A DNA stretch of 64,000 nucleotides from AP-15 sp963703745 (GCA_963703745.1 CAVPFL010000004.1:310001-374000), one strand, 5' to 3'. Positions 17,487 to 30,000 are shown, numbered from the stretch's first letter. The notes: generated from the letters alone by a model not told the origin. A program made the numbers and translations.

Positions 17487-17957
17487 ATGATTCGTTGCCC
17501 CGTTGCGTCTTGGTGTATCTTGCTGCTGACTGCTGGCGCGGCGGTAGCCCAGACGCCCCCGCCGGCGACGGAGCCTCAAGCGGGCCGGGTCTTTTGTGAG
17601 CAGAGCATCAGCTACCGGCTCGCCGACCCGTCGACAATTCCGGAGTCCTATCATCGCTTTCTCGGCGCCTGGACCGATGCGGCCTGGGACGCCAATACCT
17701 GTGCCGCACTGATCGTCGACGATGTAAAGTCGGATGGTACGGCGTCGATCATTTACGTCTATGGGCCGCTAGGGCCGAATACGCACATCCCCGGCGGCGT
17801 TTTGCACGGCACCGGGGTCATCCACGACGACGAACTCAGGTTCCAGAATTCCGACGGGACCCAGTTCACCTTCCGCCCGGCGGTCGCCGATCTCGGCGGC
17901 CAGATGACCACGCCGAATGGCCAGACTTACCAAGCGACTTTCAAGAAGACATTCTAG
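17487..17957 (+). CDS. Hypothetical secreted protein
   Basis: Protein of 156 residues with a clear signal peptide (MIRCPVASWCILLLTAGAAVAQ, predicted cleavage after AVAQ), so it is exported to the periplasm. The mature part contains two cysteines (FCEQS and NTCAAL) that could form a disulfide. It is rich in Asp, Gly and aromatic residues and looks like a beta-sandwich or lipocalin-type domain (GVLHGTGVIHDDELRFQNSDGTQFTF). I do not recognise a named family. Start ATG 17487. Confidence 0.7.
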   Translation: MIRCPVASWCILLLTAGAAVAQTPPPATEPQAGRVFCEQSISYRLADPSTIPESYHRFLGAWTDAAWDANTCAALIVDDVKSDGTASIIYVYGPLGPNTHIPGGVLHGTGVIHDDELRFQNSDGTQFTFRPAVADLGGQMTTPNGQTYQATFKKTF

Positions 17958-18266
17958 TCTTTGTACGCCCCCTCCCTGCAAGCGGGGCGAGGTGATCCAG
18001 GTGATTGGCCCGCCCGAATCTTCCCACGGCGGCTAACACCCAAGAGCGCAAAATCAGAGGTTTCGACCGAGTTGACGCTGTCGGCGCGCGTTCCTAAATC
18101 TCGCCCACGCTGGGGCCGAGCGCCCAGCGAGCGATGTGCCGATGCTTCGGGCGCCGCTTGGCTCGCGAGGACAGGGTAACCACATCAGAAACTTCGATGA
18201 AGCTGTGGTCCGTTAACCGCGGTTGGCACCGCCTGCCGAGAGCGGACCGACATACGTGACTTGCGC
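17958..18266. other. Intergenic region upstream of hrcA
   Basis: 309 bases. A weak inverted repeat (CGCCCC at 17966-17971 and GGGGCG at 17984-17989, 12-base loop) could end the upstream transcript. I looked for a CIRCE element (TTAGCACTC-N9-GAGTGCTAA) and did not find one. Confidence 0.45.
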
Positions 18267-19325
18267 ATGCCCCATCCCTCCGCACCGTCGCCGATCTACG
18301 AGCTTAACGAACGCAGCCGCGAAATATTTCGGGTCATCGTAGATGGCTACGTTGCCACCGGCGAACCGGTCGGCTCGCGCACCTTGTCGCGCCGTCTCGG
18401 ACAGAATTTGTCGCCGGCAACGATCCGCAACGTCATGGCGGATCTCGAAGAAGCGGGCTTGCTCTATGCGCCGCACACTTCCGCCGGCCGGCTGCCGACG
18501 GAGGCAGGGTTGCGGTTGTTTGTCCATGGTCTTCTCGAGGTCGGTCGCCTCGCCGAAGACGAGCGCCGCAGCATCGAGAGCCTTTGCGTTGCACGGGGCA
18601 AGAGCCTGTCCCAGGCCTTGGAAGAGGCGACGAGCGCGTTGTCGGGTCTGTCGCATTGTGCCGGGGTCGTCGTTGTTCCCAAACAGGACCGCCCGCTGAA
18701 GCATCTGGAATTCGTCCATCTTGGTCCCGGTCGTGCCCTGGTCGTGCTGGTTACCGAGGATGGACTTGTCGAGAACCGCGTCATCGAGGTGCCGCTCGGT
18801 CTCCCGCCCGCCGCATTGGTCTCCGCCGGAAACTATCTCAACGGAAGACTGATCGGCCGGACGATCGAGGAAGCGAGGGCCGAGATCGAGGAGGAAATCG
18901 CCTCGAACAAAGCGCAACTCGACGAGCTGACGTCGAAGCTGGTCGCAGCGGGCCTTGCGAGCTGGGCGGGGGGTGGCGAGGGCAGCGCGCTGATCGTGCG
19001 CGGCCAGGCAAACTTGCTGGAGGACGTGACCGCGCTTACCGATCTCGAAAGGCTGCGCACACTGTTTGAGATGCTCGAAACGCGCGAGACGATGCTGCGC
19101 CTTCTAGACGCCAGCAAACAGGGTGAGGGCGTACAGATCTTTATTGGCGCCGGGAGCCACCTCTTCGGGGTAACCGGTTGCTCGGTGGTGATTGCTCCCT
19201 ACCATAACAGCCGCGAACAGATCGTCGGCGCGATCGGAGTCATCGGCCCCACTCGACTTAACTACGCCCGGATCATTCCGATGGTCGACTATACCGCAAA
19301 GGTGATCGGGCGCCTGATTGGATAG
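18267..19325 (+). CDS. hrcA: Heat-inducible transcription repressor HrcA
   Basis: Repressor of 352 residues that binds CIRCE operators of class I heat-shock genes and is folded by GroEL. The N-terminal winged helix (residues about 8-75) contains the recognition segment LSPATIRNVMADLEEAGLLYAPHTSAGRLPTEAGLR, diagnostic for HrcA. A GAF-like domain (LEFVHLGPGRALVVLVTEDGLVENR) follows, and the C-terminus has GAIGVIGPTRLNYARIIPMVDYTAKVIG, also diagnostic. ATG 18267 is chosen; a TTG two codons earlier is possible. It is the first gene of an hrcA-grpE-dnaK-dnaJ cluster. No CIRCE is visible in the cluster, so its target is probably groESL elsewhere. Confidence 0.96.
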   Translation: MPHPSAPSPIYELNERSREIFRVIVDGYVATGEPVGSRTLSRRLGQNLSPATIRNVMADLEEAGLLYAPHTSAGRLPTEAGLRLFVHGLLEVGRLAEDERRSIESLCVARGKSLSQALEEATSALSGLSHCAGVVVVPKQDRPLKHLEFVHLGPGRALVVLVTEDGLVENRVIEVPLGLPPAALVSAGNYLNGRLIGRTIEEARAEIEEEIASNKAQLDELTSKLVAAGLASWAGGGEGSALIVRGQANLLEDVTALTDLERLRTLFEMLETRETMLRLLDASKQGEGVQIFIGAGSHLFGVTGCSVVIAPYHNSREQIVGAIGVIGPTRLNYARIIPMVDYTAKVIGRLIG

Positions 19326-19333
19326 GACGATAG

Positions 19334-19963
19334 ATGAAAGATACGCGAAAGGAACACGAGACGGGACCTGCCCGCGAAGATGCAACCGCGAATAACAATG
19401 TGGAGGACGCGACCGAGGAGTTGGTTGCAGCAGAGGCAGTGGAGCTTTCGGCCGAAGAACGGCTTGCGGCGCTCGAGGCGGTACTCGCCGAACAGAAGGG
19501 TCAGCTGTTGCGGGCTCTGGCCGAGACCGAGAATGTCCGTCGTCGCGCCCAGCGCGAACGCGACGATTCTTTTAAATATGCGGTTGCTGGGTTCGCGAAG
19601 GAGTTGCTCTCCGTAGCCGACAATCTCCGCCGGGCGCTCGACAGCCTGCCGGAGTTTGAGGTCAGGGACGAACGCACGCGCGGCCTTCTCGCCGGCGTGG
19701 CGGCGACCGAACGCGAGCTCCTTTCGGTTTTCGAGCGGCACGGCATCCAGCGCATCGATCCGGACGGCGAGCGCTTCGATCACAATTTGCATCAGGCGAT
19801 CTTTGAGGCCGAGCGGCCGGGCAAGCCCAGCGGCACGATCATCGAGGTCTTGCAGCCCGGCTATGTGCTGCACGACCGGCTGCTGCGGCCTGCAATGGTC
19901 GGCGTCGCCAAAGAAAACCGGGGCCCGGGGGAGCCTGCCGAATCCGCGAGCACAGTGGCATGA
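19334..19963 (+). CDS. grpE: Nucleotide exchange factor GrpE
   Basis: Protein of 209 residues that releases ADP from DnaK. The N-terminal half is acidic then a long coiled-coil helix (residues about 45-105, with LAETENVRRRAQRERDD). The C-terminal beta-wing domain contains HGIQRIDPDGERFDHNLHQAIFE and the signature VLQPGYVLHDRLLRPAMVGV. It starts 8 bp after hrcA and is almost certainly co-transcribed with it. Confidence 0.96.
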   Translation: MKDTRKEHETGPAREDATANNNVEDATEELVAAEAVELSAEERLAALEAVLAEQKGQLLRALAETENVRRRAQRERDDSFKYAVAGFAKELLSVADNLRRALDSLPEFEVRDERTRGLLAGVAATERELLSVFERHGIQRIDPDGERFDHNLHQAIFEAERPGKPSGTIIEVLQPGYVLHDRLLRPAMVGVAKENRGPGEPAESASTVA

Positions 19964-19991
19964 GCAGGGCGGAACCACTGTCTTCCGGCCG

Positions 19992-20020
19992 GTTGTAGCT
20001 GCACGCCCCCTCACATATAT
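19992..20020 (+). promoter_or_regulatory. Possible RpoH (sigma-32) promoter for dnaK
   Basis: GTTG at 19992-19995, 18 bases, then CATATAT at 20014-20020. The alphaproteobacterial sigma-32 consensus is CTTG, 17-18 bases, then CYTATNT, so one mismatch occurs in each box. It lies about 100 bp upstream of the dnaK ATG in the 158-bp gap after grpE, where a separate heat-shock promoter is expected. Confidence 0.42.
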
Positions 20021-20121
20021 AACCCTAGCCACAGTCAGGGGATGGCTGAACAATCACTTCCCGGGGGATCGGGACGGTGCTTCCCCGGGCCGTCCGGTCC
20101 TGCTTTTCAAAAGAGGTGTCC

Positions 20122-22071
<1,950 letters not shown>

Positions 22072-22104
22072 TCGGCCTTATTGCCGAGACAGGAGCGGAT
22101 GCCA

Positions 22105-22133
22105 TCACCCCGGCGGGTCCTCCGCCGGGGTGA
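22105..22133 (+). terminator. Strong hairpin between dnaK and dnaJ
   Basis: TCACCCCGGCGG (22105-22116) and CCGCCGGGGTGA (22122-22133) form a perfect 12-bp stem with a 5-base loop, 33 bp after the dnaK stop and 39 bp before dnaJ. No clean T-run follows, so it more likely attenuates read-through or protects the dnaK mRNA 3' end, giving less DnaJ than DnaK. Confidence 0.6.
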
Positions 22134-22172
22134 GACCCAATAGCAAGCCCTTTAATCGAACTCCTATCGGTC

Positions 22173-23306
22173 ATGGCGAAACAGGACTTTTACGAGACCC
22201 TCGGCGTCTCCAAATCGGCGAGCTCCGATGAACTCAAGCGGGCCTATCGCAAGCTTGCAATGCAGTATCACCCGGATCGCAATTCCGGCGACAAGGGTGC
22301 TGAACAAAAATTCAAGGACCTCAACGAAGCCTACGACATTCTAAAGGATGACCAAAAGCGCGCCGCCTATGATCGGTTCGGGCATGCCGCCTTTGAACAG
22401 GGCGGTGGGCGCGGCCCGGGCGATTTTGGCTTCGCCGCAGGCGGCTTTGCCGACATTTTCGACGAGATGTTCGGCGAGTTCATGGGCGGTGGCCGGCGCG
22501 GCCAGGGCGGGCCGAGCCGCGGCAGCGATCTGCGATACAACCTTGAGATCACGCTCGAAGAGGCCTTCCGCGGCAAGCAGACGACGATCCGCGTCCCAAC
22601 TCTAGTCGCTTGCGAGCAGTGCAAGGGCAGCGGCGCCGAGGCCGGCTCCAAGCCGATAACTTGCCCGAGGTGCCATGGCCGAGGACGCTTACGCGTGCAA
22701 CAGGGCTTCTTCACGATCGAGCAAGCCTGCGCCGGCTGTCAGGGTGCCGGGCGGGTCATCGACAATCCCTGCAAGGCGTGCGGTGGCCAGGGTCGGACGC
22801 GACGCGAAAAGACCCTGTCGGTCAACATCCCGGCCGGGGTCGAGGACGGCATTCGCATGCGGCTCGCCGGGGAAGGCGAGGTGGGGATCCGCGGCGCCTC
22901 GGCGGGTGATCTCTTCGTCTTCATCAGCGTGACACCGCATCGGATCTTCCAGCGCGACGGCGCTAATATCCACTGTCGAGTGCCGCTGCCGATCACCACG
23001 GCTGCCCTCGGCGGCACGATCGAGGTGCCGACCGTCGACGGCAGCCGAACGCGCGTCACGGTGCCAGCCGGGACTCAATCAGGGCATCAGTTCCGGCTCC
23101 GGTCGAAGGGGATGACGGTGTTGCGCTCGACCGCGCGCGGCGACATGTTTATCGAGGCGGTCGTCGAGACCCCACGCAACCTGACCAAGCGGCAGCAGGA
23201 GCTGCTCCGCGAATTCGAAAAGGAAGGCGAGAACCGCCACACACACCCCGAAAGCGAAGGCTTTTTCGCCCGGGTCAAGGAATTCTTCGAGGACCTGCGG
23301 GAGTAA
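22173..23306 (+). CDS. dnaJ: Molecular chaperone DnaJ
   Basis: Hsp40 co-chaperone of 377 residues that delivers substrates to DnaK and stimulates its ATPase. The J domain contains HPD at residues 33-35. A Gly/Phe-rich region follows (about 75-115). The zinc domain has four CxxCxGxG repeats (CEQCKGSG, CPRCHGRG, CAGCQGAG, CKACGGQG), and the C-terminal substrate-binding domains are complete. It follows dnaK after a hairpin and is followed by a 161-bp gap to the convergent glnD. Confidence 0.97.
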   Translation: MAKQDFYETLGVSKSASSDELKRAYRKLAMQYHPDRNSGDKGAEQKFKDLNEAYDILKDDQKRAAYDRFGHAAFEQGGGRGPGDFGFAAGGFADIFDEMFGEFMGGGRRGQGGPSRGSDLRYNLEITLEEAFRGKQTTIRVPTLVACEQCKGSGAEAGSKPITCPRCHGRGRLRVQQGFFTIEQACAGCQGAGRVIDNPCKACGGQGRTRREKTLSVNIPAGVEDGIRMRLAGEGEVGIRGASAGDLFVFISVTPHRIFQRDGANIHCRVPLPITTAALGGTIEVPTVDGSRTRVTVPAGTQSGHQFRLRSKGMTVLRSTARGDMFIEAVVETPRNLTKRQQELLREFEKEGENRHTHPESEGFFARVKEFFEDLRE

Positions 23307-23467
23307 TTCTCGGCATTCCGCCGCCCCATGTTCCGGCTTGTCCCGTGGACCTTCAGCCCGGGGGTCGGCGCCCTCCCCGCAGCATCGTTTATAGCAGACC
23401 GGTATGGCCGCGTTCGGGCGTCAGAACATCGGCACGGCAGGGAAATCTCGACAGCGCCTCGACACTG

Positions 23468-26245
23468 CTATTTTGCGGCAACGAGCTCGCGGTGGCGGAC
23501 CTCGGGCGCCGCCTCGTTCCCTTTGCCGAGCACCGCTTCGAGCGTTCTCTGGATCTCGGAGAGCTTGGCGGGCTGCTCAGCCTTATGGCCGAACAGGTTC
23601 TTGACGTAGAATACGTCGACGACCTTCTCGCCGTAGGTCGAGATCTTGGCGCTCGAGATTTGCAGATTGAGCCGTGTGAGCTCGCGGGTTAGCTCATATA
23701 GCAAGCCCGGCCGGTCGCGGCCGTTGACCTCGATAACGGTGTGCGAGGCGCTCGCTTTGTTGTCGATGAGCACGCGAGGCATCACCGTGAAGACCTGCAT
23801 TCGGCTTGGAAAGGCGGGTAAACGCGCGAGTTCGCGATGAGGCTTCAGGTCGCCCGTCAGCACGTTCTCGAAGATGACGGCGAGCCTGGCGAGCTTGTCC
23901 GGCCGATCGAACGGTCGACCCGCCAGGTCCTGAACCCAGAAGGTGTCGAGCGCCATTCCGTTCGACATCGTCATGATCTTGGCATCGACGATATTGGCGC
24001 CGCTGACCGCCAGCGCACCCGCGATCCGCGAAAACAGGCCGGGGTGGTCGGCAGTGTAGAGCGTGATCTCGGTTACCGAGCGATCCCAATCGACGCGCTT
24101 TTCGACGGTGAGGGGGGCACCGCTCGTTTCCGCCTCGCGCATCAGTCGGGCATGTCGGGCATGGGTCTCGGGGTCGAAGGATAGCCAATAGAAGGGGTAG
24201 CCGCGGCTCGCGAAAGTCGTGAACTCTTCCTCACCAAAATCGGGGAGCAACCGTCGCGCAGCCGCGTGAGCGGTGGCGATCCGTGAATCCTGTCCCTCGA
24301 CCGTGAGCCCGCCCGACATCACCTCGAGCGCGCGATGGTAAAGCTCGCGCAACAGCGCCGCCTTCCACCCGTTCATGATATTGGGACCGACGGCGCGGAT
24401 ATCCGCGACGGTTAGCGCCAGCAGCAGCTTAAGCCGTTCGGGCGACTGTACCCGCTTTACAAAGTCGCCAATCGTCTTGGGGTCACCGATGTCGAGCTTG
24501 AATGCGGTGCCGCTCATCAGGAGATGCCAACGCACCAGCCACGCGACGGTTTCGGTCTCCTCGTCCGAAAGCCCCAGCCGCGGGCCGAGCTTCACAGCGA
24601 TTTGTTCGCCGATCTCAGAGTGATCACCGCCCCGGCCCTTGGCGATGTCGTGTAGCAGAACGGCCAGATAGAGTGCGCGGCGCGAGACGATCTCTGCAAC
24701 GATCTCGGTTGCCAGCGGATGCTCTTCCTTGAAAAGCCCGTGCTCGATCTTGTGCAAGATTCCGATGGCAAAGAGCGTGTGCTCGTCGACCGTGTAATGG
24801 TGGTACATGTCGTACTGCATTTGCGCGACGACACGCCCAAAGTCCGGGATGAAGCGGCCGAAGACCCCGGCCTCGTTCATCCGGCGGAGCGCCGTTTCGG
24901 GATCCTTGCGCGAGGTCAGGATCTCGATAAACAGGCGGTTTGCTTCGGCATCTTCGCGCAATCGGTCGTCGATCAGCGTCAGCGATTGGCTTGCCGCTCG
25001 CAACGCGCGTGGGTGGATGTCGAGGCCGTGCTCTTGCGCGACATGAAAGAGGCGCAGGAGCGCCACCGGGTCCTTGTTGAAAAAACCCTCGGCCGGGATC
25101 GTCAACCACTCACCGTCTAGGACGAACCCGCCGAGCGATCGACGTCCGGCGCCCCAGCGCACCCAGGAAAGCCGGCGTCTGCGCTTTTGGTCGGCTTCGA
25201 GAATCGCACAGAAGATCCGGGTCAGGTCCCCCACATCTTTGGCGACCAGAAAATAATCCTTCATGAACCGCTCGACCCCACGGTTCCTTTCCTTATCGGC
25301 GTAGCCCATGCGCCGGCCGATTTCAGCCTGCAGGTCGAAAGTGAGGCGCTCTTCGGCGCGGCCGGCGAGGTAGTGGAGATGGCAGCGAACAGTCCACAGG
25401 AAGCTCTGGGCGTGGTCGAAACGGCGCGACTCCTCGGCCGACAGCACGCCCAGCTCGACGAGTTTGCCGATATTGTCGGTGCGGTAGATGTACTTGGCGA
25501 TCCAGAACAGCGTGTGCAGGTCTCTGAGCCCGCCTTTGCCCTCTTTGACGTTTGGCTCGAGCTGGTAACGGCTGTCGCCGACGCGTTGATGCCGTGCGTC
25601 GCGCTCGGCGAGCTTGCCTTCGACGAATTGCGCCGCAGTGCCGCGCACGACGTCCGAATCAAAACGCTTCTTGAGATCTCCGAAGAGCGCCTGCTCGCCA
25701 CACAAATAGCGCGCCTCCAGCAACCCGGTGCGGATGGTCAAATCGGATTTGGCCTGACGCAGACATTCCTCGACCGAGCGGGTCGCCTGCCCGATCTTCA
25801 GGCCAAGGTCCCACAACAGGTAGAGTAGATACTCTATCACCTGTTCCGTATGAGGCGTCCGCTTATAGGGCAACAGAAACAGCAGGTCGATGTCCGAATA
25901 AGGTGCCAACTCGCCCCGCCCGTAGCCGCCGACGGCGATGATCGCCAGCCTTTCGCCCGAGGTCGGGTTCGGGAGCGGGTAGATGTCGCCGGTAACCAGG
26001 TCGAACAGCGCGCGGATTAGCTGGTCCATCAGAAAGCATTGCTCGCGCATCACCGCAGAGCCATCGCCAGTTGCCTCGAAGCGACGGCGGATCTCGGCGT
26101 GGCCGGTGGTCAGCGCCGCCTTCAACGGCGCGACAAAGGCGCCGCGATCGAGTGCCGGAGAGCGGACTCCGGGAACGGCGGCCGACAATTGCTCCGCAAG
26201 CTCTCGCCGGTCGATGATGTCGCGTTGCCTGACGATGCTGGGTAT
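23468..26245 (-). CDS. glnD: [Protein-PII] uridylyltransferase/uridylyl-removing enzyme GlnD, apparent ATA start
   Basis: Bifunctional nitrogen sensor of about 925 residues that uridylylates PII under nitrogen limitation and removes UMP when glutamine is high. The nucleotidyltransferase motif is GGYGRGELAPYSDIDLLFLLP. The HD hydrolase motif is LHDIAKGRGGDHSEIGEQ. Two C-terminal ACT domains bind glutamine (TLYTADHPGLFSRIAGAL and VNGRDRPGLLYELTREL). Homologues start a few residues before QRDIIDRR. Here the only codon with a good ribosome binding site at that place is ATA 26245, preceded by GGGAGGA and 5 bases. No ATG, GTG or TTG lies between it and the divergent gene. The first in-frame alternative downstream is TTG at 26188, which would cut the conserved N-terminus. 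Confidence 0.93.
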   Translation of the reverse strand: MPSIVRQRDIIDRRELAEQLSAAVPGVRSPALDRGAFVAPLKAALTTGHAEIRRRFEATGDGSAVMREQCFLMDQLIRALFDLVTGDIYPLPNPTSGERLAIIAVGGYGRGELAPYSDIDLLFLLPYKRTPHTEQVIEYLLYLLWDLGLKIGQATRSVEECLRQAKSDLTIRTGLLEARYLCGEQALFGDLKKRFDSDVVRGTAAQFVEGKLAERDARHQRVGDSRYQLEPNVKEGKGGLRDLHTLFWIAKYIYRTDNIGKLVELGVLSAEESRRFDHAQSFLWTVRCHLHYLAGRAEERLTFDLQAEIGRRMGYADKERNRGVERFMKDYFLVAKDVGDLTRIFCAILEADQKRRRRLSWVRWGAGRRSLGGFVLDGEWLTIPAEGFFNKDPVALLRLFHVAQEHGLDIHPRALRAASQSLTLIDDRLREDAEANRLFIEILTSRKDPETALRRMNEAGVFGRFIPDFGRVVAQMQYDMYHHYTVDEHTLFAIGILHKIEHGLFKEEHPLATEIVAEIVSRRALYLAVLLHDIAKGRGGDHSEIGEQIAVKLGPRLGLSDEETETVAWLVRWHLLMSGTAFKLDIGDPKTIGDFVKRVQSPERLKLLLALTVADIRAVGPNIMNGWKAALLRELYHRALEVMSGGLTVEGQDSRIATAHAAARRLLPDFGEEEFTTFASRGYPFYWLSFDPETHARHARLMREAETSGAPLTVEKRVDWDRSVTEITLYTADHPGLFSRIAGALAVSGANIVDAKIMTMSNGMALDTFWVQDLAGRPFDRPDKLARLAVIFENVLTGDLKPHRELARLPAFPSRMQVFTVMPRVLIDNKASASHTVIEVNGRDRPGLLYELTRELTRLNLQISSAKISTYGEKVVDVFYVKNLFGHKAEQPAKLSEIQRTLEAVLGKGNEAAPEVRHRELVAAK

Positions 26246-26374
26246 AGCGTTCCTCCCTGCCGAGTTCGGGTTCCGCCCGGGCGCACCAGGCTTTAACAGG
26301 CGGCGCCGACGCGAGATATATTGTCGGCGGCCGCAAAATACACCGGTTGTCGATCGTGTGAGCTGGCTTAACCG

Positions 26375-27073
26375 ATGCCCGAACCGCTTCACATAGAAAT
26401 TCCCCCGCACCAGAGCATCACCGCGATGGTTTACCCCGCCGCGGCGAAACACTGTGCCGGCGTAACGCTAATCCTCGGACATGGAGCCGGTGCTGGTCAG
26501 ACCAGCGACTTTATCGTGAGCTATGCCAGCGGATTGGCGGCGCGCGGCATTGACACGATCACCTTCAACTTTTTGTACCGCGAGCGGGGTCGCCGTATCC
26601 CTGATCCAAACGACAAACTGGAGGCTTGCTACCGCGCAGTGATCGAGGTGGTTCGCGAGCAAATGAACTCAGATCGCGATGAGTTGGCGATCGGCGGCAA
26701 GTCGATGGGCGGGCGAATTGCCTCACAAGTGGCTGCCGGCGGCATCGGCAAGCTCGCGGGCATGGTTTTTCTAGGCTATCCGTTGCATCCCCCGGGCAGA
26801 CCCGATCGCCTTCGCGCGAAGCACCTGTCTGGCATCAAGGCTCCGATGCTGTTCGTTCAAGGTTCGCGTGACGCCTTCGGAACACCCGACGAGCTGCGCC
26901 CGATCGTCGCCTCGCTCAAGCCCCCGGCGGGTCTCTATGTCGTCGAAGAAGGTGACCACTCGTTCAAGGTTCGGAAGGGAGCCGGCGTCGGCCAAGAAGA
27001 CGTACACCGTGCAATCCAGGACCATATCGCGGCATGGCTGCACGAATTGGTTACCGTCAGGAGAGAGCGATGA
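26375..27073 (+). CDS. Alpha/beta hydrolase, KANL3/Tex30-like
   Basis: Hydrolase of 232 residues. It has a long oxyanion segment LILGHGAGAG near residue 30, the nucleophile elbow GGKSMGGRIAS (Ser near 110), the acid near VQGSRDAFG and the His in EEGDHSFKV. This matches the dienelactone-hydrolase-like KANL3/Tex30 family of unknown substrate. ATG 26375 is close to the divergent glnD start, with about 130 bp for both promoters. The last 17 bp overlap the 3' end of lhr on the opposite strand. Confidence 0.87.
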   Translation: MPEPLHIEIPPHQSITAMVYPAAAKHCAGVTLILGHGAGAGQTSDFIVSYASGLAARGIDTITFNFLYRERGRRIPDPNDKLEACYRAVIEVVREQMNSDRDELAIGGKSMGGRIASQVAAGGIGKLAGMVFLGYPLHPPGRPDRLRAKHLSGIKAPMLFVQGSRDAFGTPDELRPIVASLKPPAGLYVVEEGDHSFKVRKGAGVGQEDVHRAIQDHIAAWLHELVTVRRER

Positions 27074-30000
27074 GCGAGGCCGGGACCGCGCCGCGCAGCA
27101 AGGTTTTGCGCGCCTCCCATTGGATGGCCGAATCGAGACTTGTGAGAAACTGCACCTCGCCGCCGGCAAGGAGTGCCACCGGCAGGCCGTCGCGGTAGAG
27201 CAGGCGATTGCCGGTCAATGCGGCAAGTTTTGGCCCGGGGGTCAGGATCCCGGCGAGGTTGAGTGGGTCGGCACCGGATAGCGAGATCCACTCATCCGAA
27301 GGGGGTTTGCGCCGTACCTCGCGCAGCATACCGACCGCGTCGGGGAGCGCAAACTGCTCACCGGAGAAGCCGGCGACAAAACGGCCGCCGCGGATTTCAC
27401 CACGAGCCTCGAGCCGGCGGTAGACGCGCAACAGGTCACGCCACGGCGGTAGCCAGGGCGCCTCGCGTTCGATGAGGCGCCAGAATACGACCCCGTACCG
27501 GAGCAACAGCGCGCGGGCCAAGTGTTCGACAGCCTCTGGCTTAAGCCCCGGCGAGGACTGCGCACGACGGGCCAGCGCCCAGCGGCCCGCGTCCTCCATG
27601 CGAAACAGCGAAGAGCGCCGGCGCCGCCCATTGCCGCGCCGGTCGGTCGGCACGAGCAGCGCGCGCAGCCCGGCAAAACTGTCGGAATTGACAAGCCCCG
27701 AGGCAACCAGCTCAGCCAGGGCCTCTTCGACCTGTGGGCGCAACAGCCCGGTGCCTTCGACCAGCTCGTCGAAGAACGATGCCCCATATTGCCGAATATA
27801 ATCGATTACGGCTTGCGCCCGGGAACTCAAAGCAACCGGGTCAACGCTTGCGGAAAACGATGACCAGAGCGTAGCATAGCGCCGCGCCAGAAGGGTAATC
27901 GGCGTCGACCTCACCGGTGCCGCGCTACGCTCGCTGCCGTTGGGTCGCGCGTTGGGCGGTCTCAGGCGGGCCCAGGCGATCCGGCCAGAGAGGCACTGAT
28001 CATCGAGCCAAGCGGGCTTGTATCCACTGAGCCGCGCCGGCAGGATCTCGGTTTCCCACGCGCCGGCCGGCGCCTCAAACCCTTCGAGTTGCCGGATCAA
28101 GATCTCGACCGCATCCGGCCCCTCCATACGCGTGTCCGGCGCAACTCGCTGCCAGCCAAACAGGAAGCGCAGGAATTCGATCGCTGCGACCGGCTGGATC
28201 TCGGCGCGCAAGCGACCCACCGTATAGCGATGGATCCGGGCGAGTAGACGGCGCTCGCACCATTCTTCCCCCGCCGCAGTTCCGGTGAAGCGACCACGCA
28301 ATGCGAAGCCTTCAGTCTCGAGCGCTGCGAGCCCGGCTTCGATTTCGTTGGGCCCAAGTCCAAGCGGCGCGGCCAGTACATTCAGGGTGACCGGTCCGAG
28401 TCCCTCCAGCCGCCCGCGCAGGATTTCGATCAGTGCCTCCTCCGGAGACCACTCACGCTCCGAATACTCGACCGGGGCAGTAATCGCCGGATCGGATCGT
28501 GCATCGGGCCACAGCGCCGTAAGTTGTGGCAAACGTTCGGCGGCGATCCATAGGCTGGCATGTGGCGCAGTCAGCAGCGTGACACGCCTGTCGTGTACCA
28601 ACTGCGCAAACCATTCGGTCCAGCCGGGCTGGGCCTCGGCTTCTTCAGCGCTCAAAAACCCGAGCCATGCGAGCGCATCGTGCAATTCGTCGGCGTTGGC
28701 GGGGTCGGGCCAAGCTTCGCTGCGCACCCGCGCAATCGCCTCGGGATCGAGCCGGCCAATATCGGCGGCGGCCTCCGGCGCCAACCAACGTCTGCTGATC
28801 ACCGCCTGGGTCCGCCGTTCCTCGAGCGGCGCATCGTCGAGATAGGCATAGGGCCGGGCCGATAGCACTTCGAGAGCGAGCGGTGAGGGTTCGGTCAGAT
28901 CGCGAGTGACGACGCGGACTTCGTCCGCTTCGAGCCGGGTGAGGATCTGTGTGAACCCATCGATGTCCATGGCATCGACGAGGCAGTCCGTTATTGTCTG
29001 CCGGACTAGCGGATGGTCGGGGATCTCTCGCTCGCCAACGAGGTTCTCGGCGCAAGCGAGTTGGTCAGGAAAAATCGCCGCGATAAGATCTTCGGCGTCC
29101 ATCCGCGTGAGCTGCGGCGCCACTTTCTTGCCGCCACGGAAACGCGGCAGTGCCAGCGAGATGCCGGCGACCCAACGCCACCGTGTGACGAACATCGGGG
29201 CGTCGAGCAGAGCTTGGATCAGCACCGCGCGGATGCTGGTCGAATGCAGATAGTGCCGCACTTCATTGAGATCGAAGCTGTGCGCCCGGGTTAGCGACAG
29301 CACGATGTTGTCCTCGGTTGCAGCGGCCTGCAGCTCGAAGTTGAACTTGCGGCAAATGCGTTTGCGCAGTGCCAAGCCCCAGGCGCGGTTGATTCGGCTG
29401 CCGTAAGGCGAGTGGATGACCAGCTGCATGCCGCCGACTTCATCGAAGAAGCGTTCGAGGACGAGCGTGTCCTGGGTCGGCAACATGCCCAATGCCGCGT
29501 ACGCCGAGGCCAAGTATTCGACCAATTGCTCGGCGGCGGGCTCAGCCATGCCGACCTCCTCGGCCAGCCAGCGCGCGGTGCGCTCCCCTTCGGGGTCGGT
29601 CGGCAAGCGCGCCGCGATCTCTGCCCGCAGCCGCGACACCGACTGCGACAGTTCGTCGGTGCGGCCGGGCGCTTCGCCCAGCCAAAACGGGATATTGGGC
29701 ATCATGCCCTGCGCATCTTCGACCCGGACGGTGCCGCGCTCGACGCGCAGGATGCGGTAGGCCGTGTTGCCGAGCTGGAAGACGTCGCCGGCCATGCTCT
29801 CGACGGCCCAATCCTCGTTGACGCTGCCGATTACCTGGTTTTCGGGCTCCAGCAGCACCTGGTAGTCGGCGGTGTCGGGGATCGCTCCGCCCGAGGTCAG
29901 CGCCGTCAGCCGGGCCCCGCGCCGCCCGCGCAACACGTGGTTGACAGCATCGTGATGGATCAGCGCGCCGCGGCGGCCGCGACGGGTGCTGAAGCCTTGG

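Noticed and set aside
18180..18266. CIRCE element before hrcA
   Set aside because: The motif TTAGCACTC with its inverted partner is absent; only unrelated short repeats occur.
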